Assembly (NCBI GenBank): GCA_934725655.1
Contig: CAKVCJ010000102.1
Span: 1-6,715, forward strand
Reading direction: 5' to 3'
From: an uncultured Brachyspira sp.
GTDB taxonomy: Bacteria > Spirochaetota > Brachyspiria > Brachyspirales > Brachyspiraceae
DNA length: 6,715 nt
Numbering within the stretch: position 1 is the first letter of the stretch; every line of letters begins with the position of its first letter. The notes below the pieces were generated by a model. It was not told the DNA's origin, searched no databases, and worked only from the letters and a program-made list of their open reading frames with translations. Position numbers and translations under genes: made by a program. Of the stretch, positions 5,310 through 6,715 are shown piece by piece.

Positions 5310-6461
5310 TTAATAAGCTTGATCTAATATTGTAGTGATAGCATCATGCGTCATAGCTTTAGGGAGTTTATCCATACCGCTGTAAGTTAAGGCTATATCG
5401 GCAACATTATTGAATTTGCTTCTGTCTATATTTATTTCATTGAGTCTTCGAGGCAAATTAAGGTCGTGAAGGAGCTTTTTAATATATTCACCGCTTTGGC
5501 TTGCTATTTCAAAAGGAGTCATTTCAGGGTCAACACCATTAATGAAATCTGCAAGTATAGTATATTTGTCAGGCACAACGGGGATATAATATTCCATAAT
5601 ATGCGGAAGAAGCATAGAAGCAATAATTGATTTATTAACAGAATACATATTATTAACAGCTATAGATAAAGCCCTCAAAGCACCAAGTTTGGCATTAGAG
5701 CTAGCCATAGCACACATCATATTAGCTATAGCTATATTTGATATATTCTCTACATTAGAGCTGTCTAATATTAATTTAGTTAAACCTTTAATACTAGTTT
5801 TCATAGCATTATGAATAATAGGTGCATTTATATCATTTAGAGTAGTACTCATATATAAATCAAAAGCCATAGCAAATACACTTAAAGCACTGCTTATAGA
5901 ATATTTTACAGGCACAGTAGTATATAGAGAAGGGTCTATTATAGAGTCGCTTGCATATATATTTTTATCTGTAGATTCTTTGCATATTCCATCATATTTA
6001 TCTACTAAATACATTCCTGTAGTAATTTCTGATAAAGAGCCGAGTATAGTAGGTATTGATATTAACGGGAACGGCTTATGATATACAGTTTGGCCAGACA
6101 CATAATCGGAAGCTTCTCCGCTGTTAGTAACTACAACCGAAGCTCCTTTAGCAATATTTTGTACTTTGAATCCTCCTATAGCTACTATGCATTCTGCTTT
6201 ACTGTATCTAACTAAATTTGCTATAACATCTGAAGCATCACTATTAGAGCTTGAATTGACTTTGGAATAAACCATAACATTCATTAAACTATCTTCTAAT
6301 TTGCTTACTATTCTATCTATTACGCCTATTTGATTAAAAGAATTTCCATCTGTTACAATAACAACTCTGCCGCCGTATTGTTTAATTGTGTCATGAAGAC
6401 ATTCTATAGAATCAATTCCGAATTTTATTCTTGTTGGTAATTTAAACTCTATTATAGCCAT
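5310..6461 (-). CDS. iron-containing alcohol dehydrogenase-family protein lacking metal ligands (probable pseudoenzyme)
   Basis: A 383-residue protein with the length and whole outline of group III (iron-dependent) alcohol dehydrogenases: KFGIDSIECL (13-22), the Rossmann-like VVIVTDGNSFNQIGVIDRI (33-51), SIPTILGSLSEIT (135-147), IIDPSLY (174-180), LLPHIMEYY (284-292), and the C-terminal LPRRLNEINI (336-345). The key residues are gone. The NAD motif GGGSxxDxxK reads GGFKVQNIAK (96-105). The aspartate and histidine metal ligands of DALxHAIEAY read S194 and M198 (SVFAMAFDLY, 194-203). The third ligand in LGAVHALAH reads R263, and the following His is I267 (LGALRALSI, 259-267). The fourth, in PHG, reads K277 (NKS, 276-278). 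The frame is intact over full length, so the protein is probably made, but not as a metal-dependent dehydrogenase. The ATG has only a weak GAG upstream, and no clear promoter is seen. It is convergent with the exonuclease gene across 18 nt. Confidence 0.9.
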   Translation of the reverse strand: MAIIEFKLPTRIKFGIDSIECLHDTIKQYGGRVVIVTDGNSFNQIGVIDRIVSKLEDSLMNVMVYSKVNSSSNSDASDVIANLVRYSKAECIVAIGGFKVQNIAKGASVVVTNSGEASDYVSGQTVYHKPFPLISIPTILGSLSEITTGMYLVDKYDGICKESTDKNIYASDSIIDPSLYTTVPVKYSISSALSVFAMAFDLYMSTTLNDINAPIIHNAMKTSIKGLTKLILDSSNVENISNIAIANMMCAMASSNAKLGALRALSIAVNNMYSVNKSIIASMLLPHIMEYYIPVVPDKYTILADFINGVDPEMTPFEIASQSGEYIKKLLHDLNLPRRLNEINIDRSKFNNVADIALTYSGMDKLPKAMTHDAITTILDQAY

Positions 6462-6571
6462 ATTTACTCATCATAATAAAAATTAATTTTACTACATTGA
6501 TTCTCGGAAAAAGTATGTTTATTGTTTAAATTAAATATTATTTTTTGTGTATAGTGAATATTTAGGAGCTT

Positions 6572-6655
6572 ATGAAAAATATTTTTGAGTTTTTTCTTCA
6601 ACTTTTTCCGCGTACGAGCTGTACCGCCTTGCCGCACTTTAATGCTATACTTTAA
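6572..6655 (+). CDS. 27-residue open reading frame entering element 2 (doubtful)
   Basis: An ATG at 6572 follows AGGAG (6564-6568) with a 3-nt gap, closer than ideal. The frame reads MKNIFEFFLQLFPRT and then about a dozen further residues to the TAA at 6653-6655. It has a hydrophobic start and ends inside the G+C-rich element. It could be a small membrane peptide, the remnant of a gene broken by the repeat, or a chance frame. The QLFP part falls on the motif shared with element 1 in the same register. Confidence 0.25.
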   Translation: MKNIFEFFLQLFPRTSCTALPHFNAIL

Positions 6656-6685
6656 TTATAACTTCTTAGTCGTGCGGGGGAGTGC
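6587..6685. repeat. G+C-rich structured intergenic element 2
   Basis: A second G+C-rich island in A+T-rich DNA. Its left edge, TTTTTTCTTCAACTTTTTCC (6589-6608), nearly matches the minus-strand edge of element 1 (TTTTTCATTCAACCTTTTCC). CCGCAC (6632-6637) and GTGCGG (6672-6677) are a perfect 6-nt pair enclosing 34 A+T-rich nt. GCACT (6634-6638) and AGTGC (6681-6685) are a competing pair. CGTACG (6611-6616) is a palindrome, and TTTAATG is repeated at 6638-6644 and 6688-6694. The spacer 6462-6586 to its left is plain A+T-rich DNA with an AAAAATATTTTT palindrome (6575-6586). The element may continue beyond the window. Confidence 0.5.
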
Positions 6686-6715
6686 ATTTTAATGTACAAT
6701 TAAATTATAAAATTT

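Noticed and set aside
5293..5320. Possible bidirectional terminator between the exonuclease and ADH-like genes
   Set aside because: The hairpin AAG-TTATT/AATAA-CTT has an internal mismatch, almost no G-C pairs and lies partly in coding sequence; too weak to call.

Overview
The window is very A+T-rich and carries single-copy bacterial housekeeping genes with Shine-Dalgarno sites of the AAGGA type. The base composition, the gene families and the odd G+C-rich intergenic islands together suggest a spirochaete of the Brachyspira type. That assignment is from recognition, not from a search.

Left part (1-1455): three genes appear to be read on the minus strand. An ECF-type transporter S-component-like membrane protein (1168-656) is followed, with overlapping reading frames, by a ComF-family phosphoribosyltransferase (600-142, probably starting further upstream). 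After a 91-nt gap comes the 5' end of a further gene with a good ribosome binding site (50-1, cut by the window edge). The divergent spacer 1169-1455 holds promoters for both sides and a G+C-rich, strongly structured element of about 120 nt.

Middle (1456-3007): a 404-residue polytopic membrane protein, resembling DUF4153 only weakly, is convergent with a tRNA gene with anticodon CAT on the minus strand. An A+T-rich spacer follows, with divergent promoters for the tRNA and for cysS.

Right part (3008-6715): cysS (cysteinyl-tRNA synthetase) overlaps by 26 nt a gene for a YprB-like DEDDy exonuclease with an N-terminal helix-hairpin-helix-like segment, so the two are probably co-translated. Convergent to them is a protein of the iron-containing alcohol dehydrogenase fold in which all four metal ligands and most of the NAD-binding glycine motif are replaced, so it is probably a pseudoenzyme or a protein with a new role. 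The window ends with a second G+C-rich element that shares its edge motif with the first.

The most unusual items are the ligand-less Fe-ADH homologue, the pair of G+C-rich structured elements with open reading frames through them, and the ComF gene that lacks a normal start codon where its homology begins.
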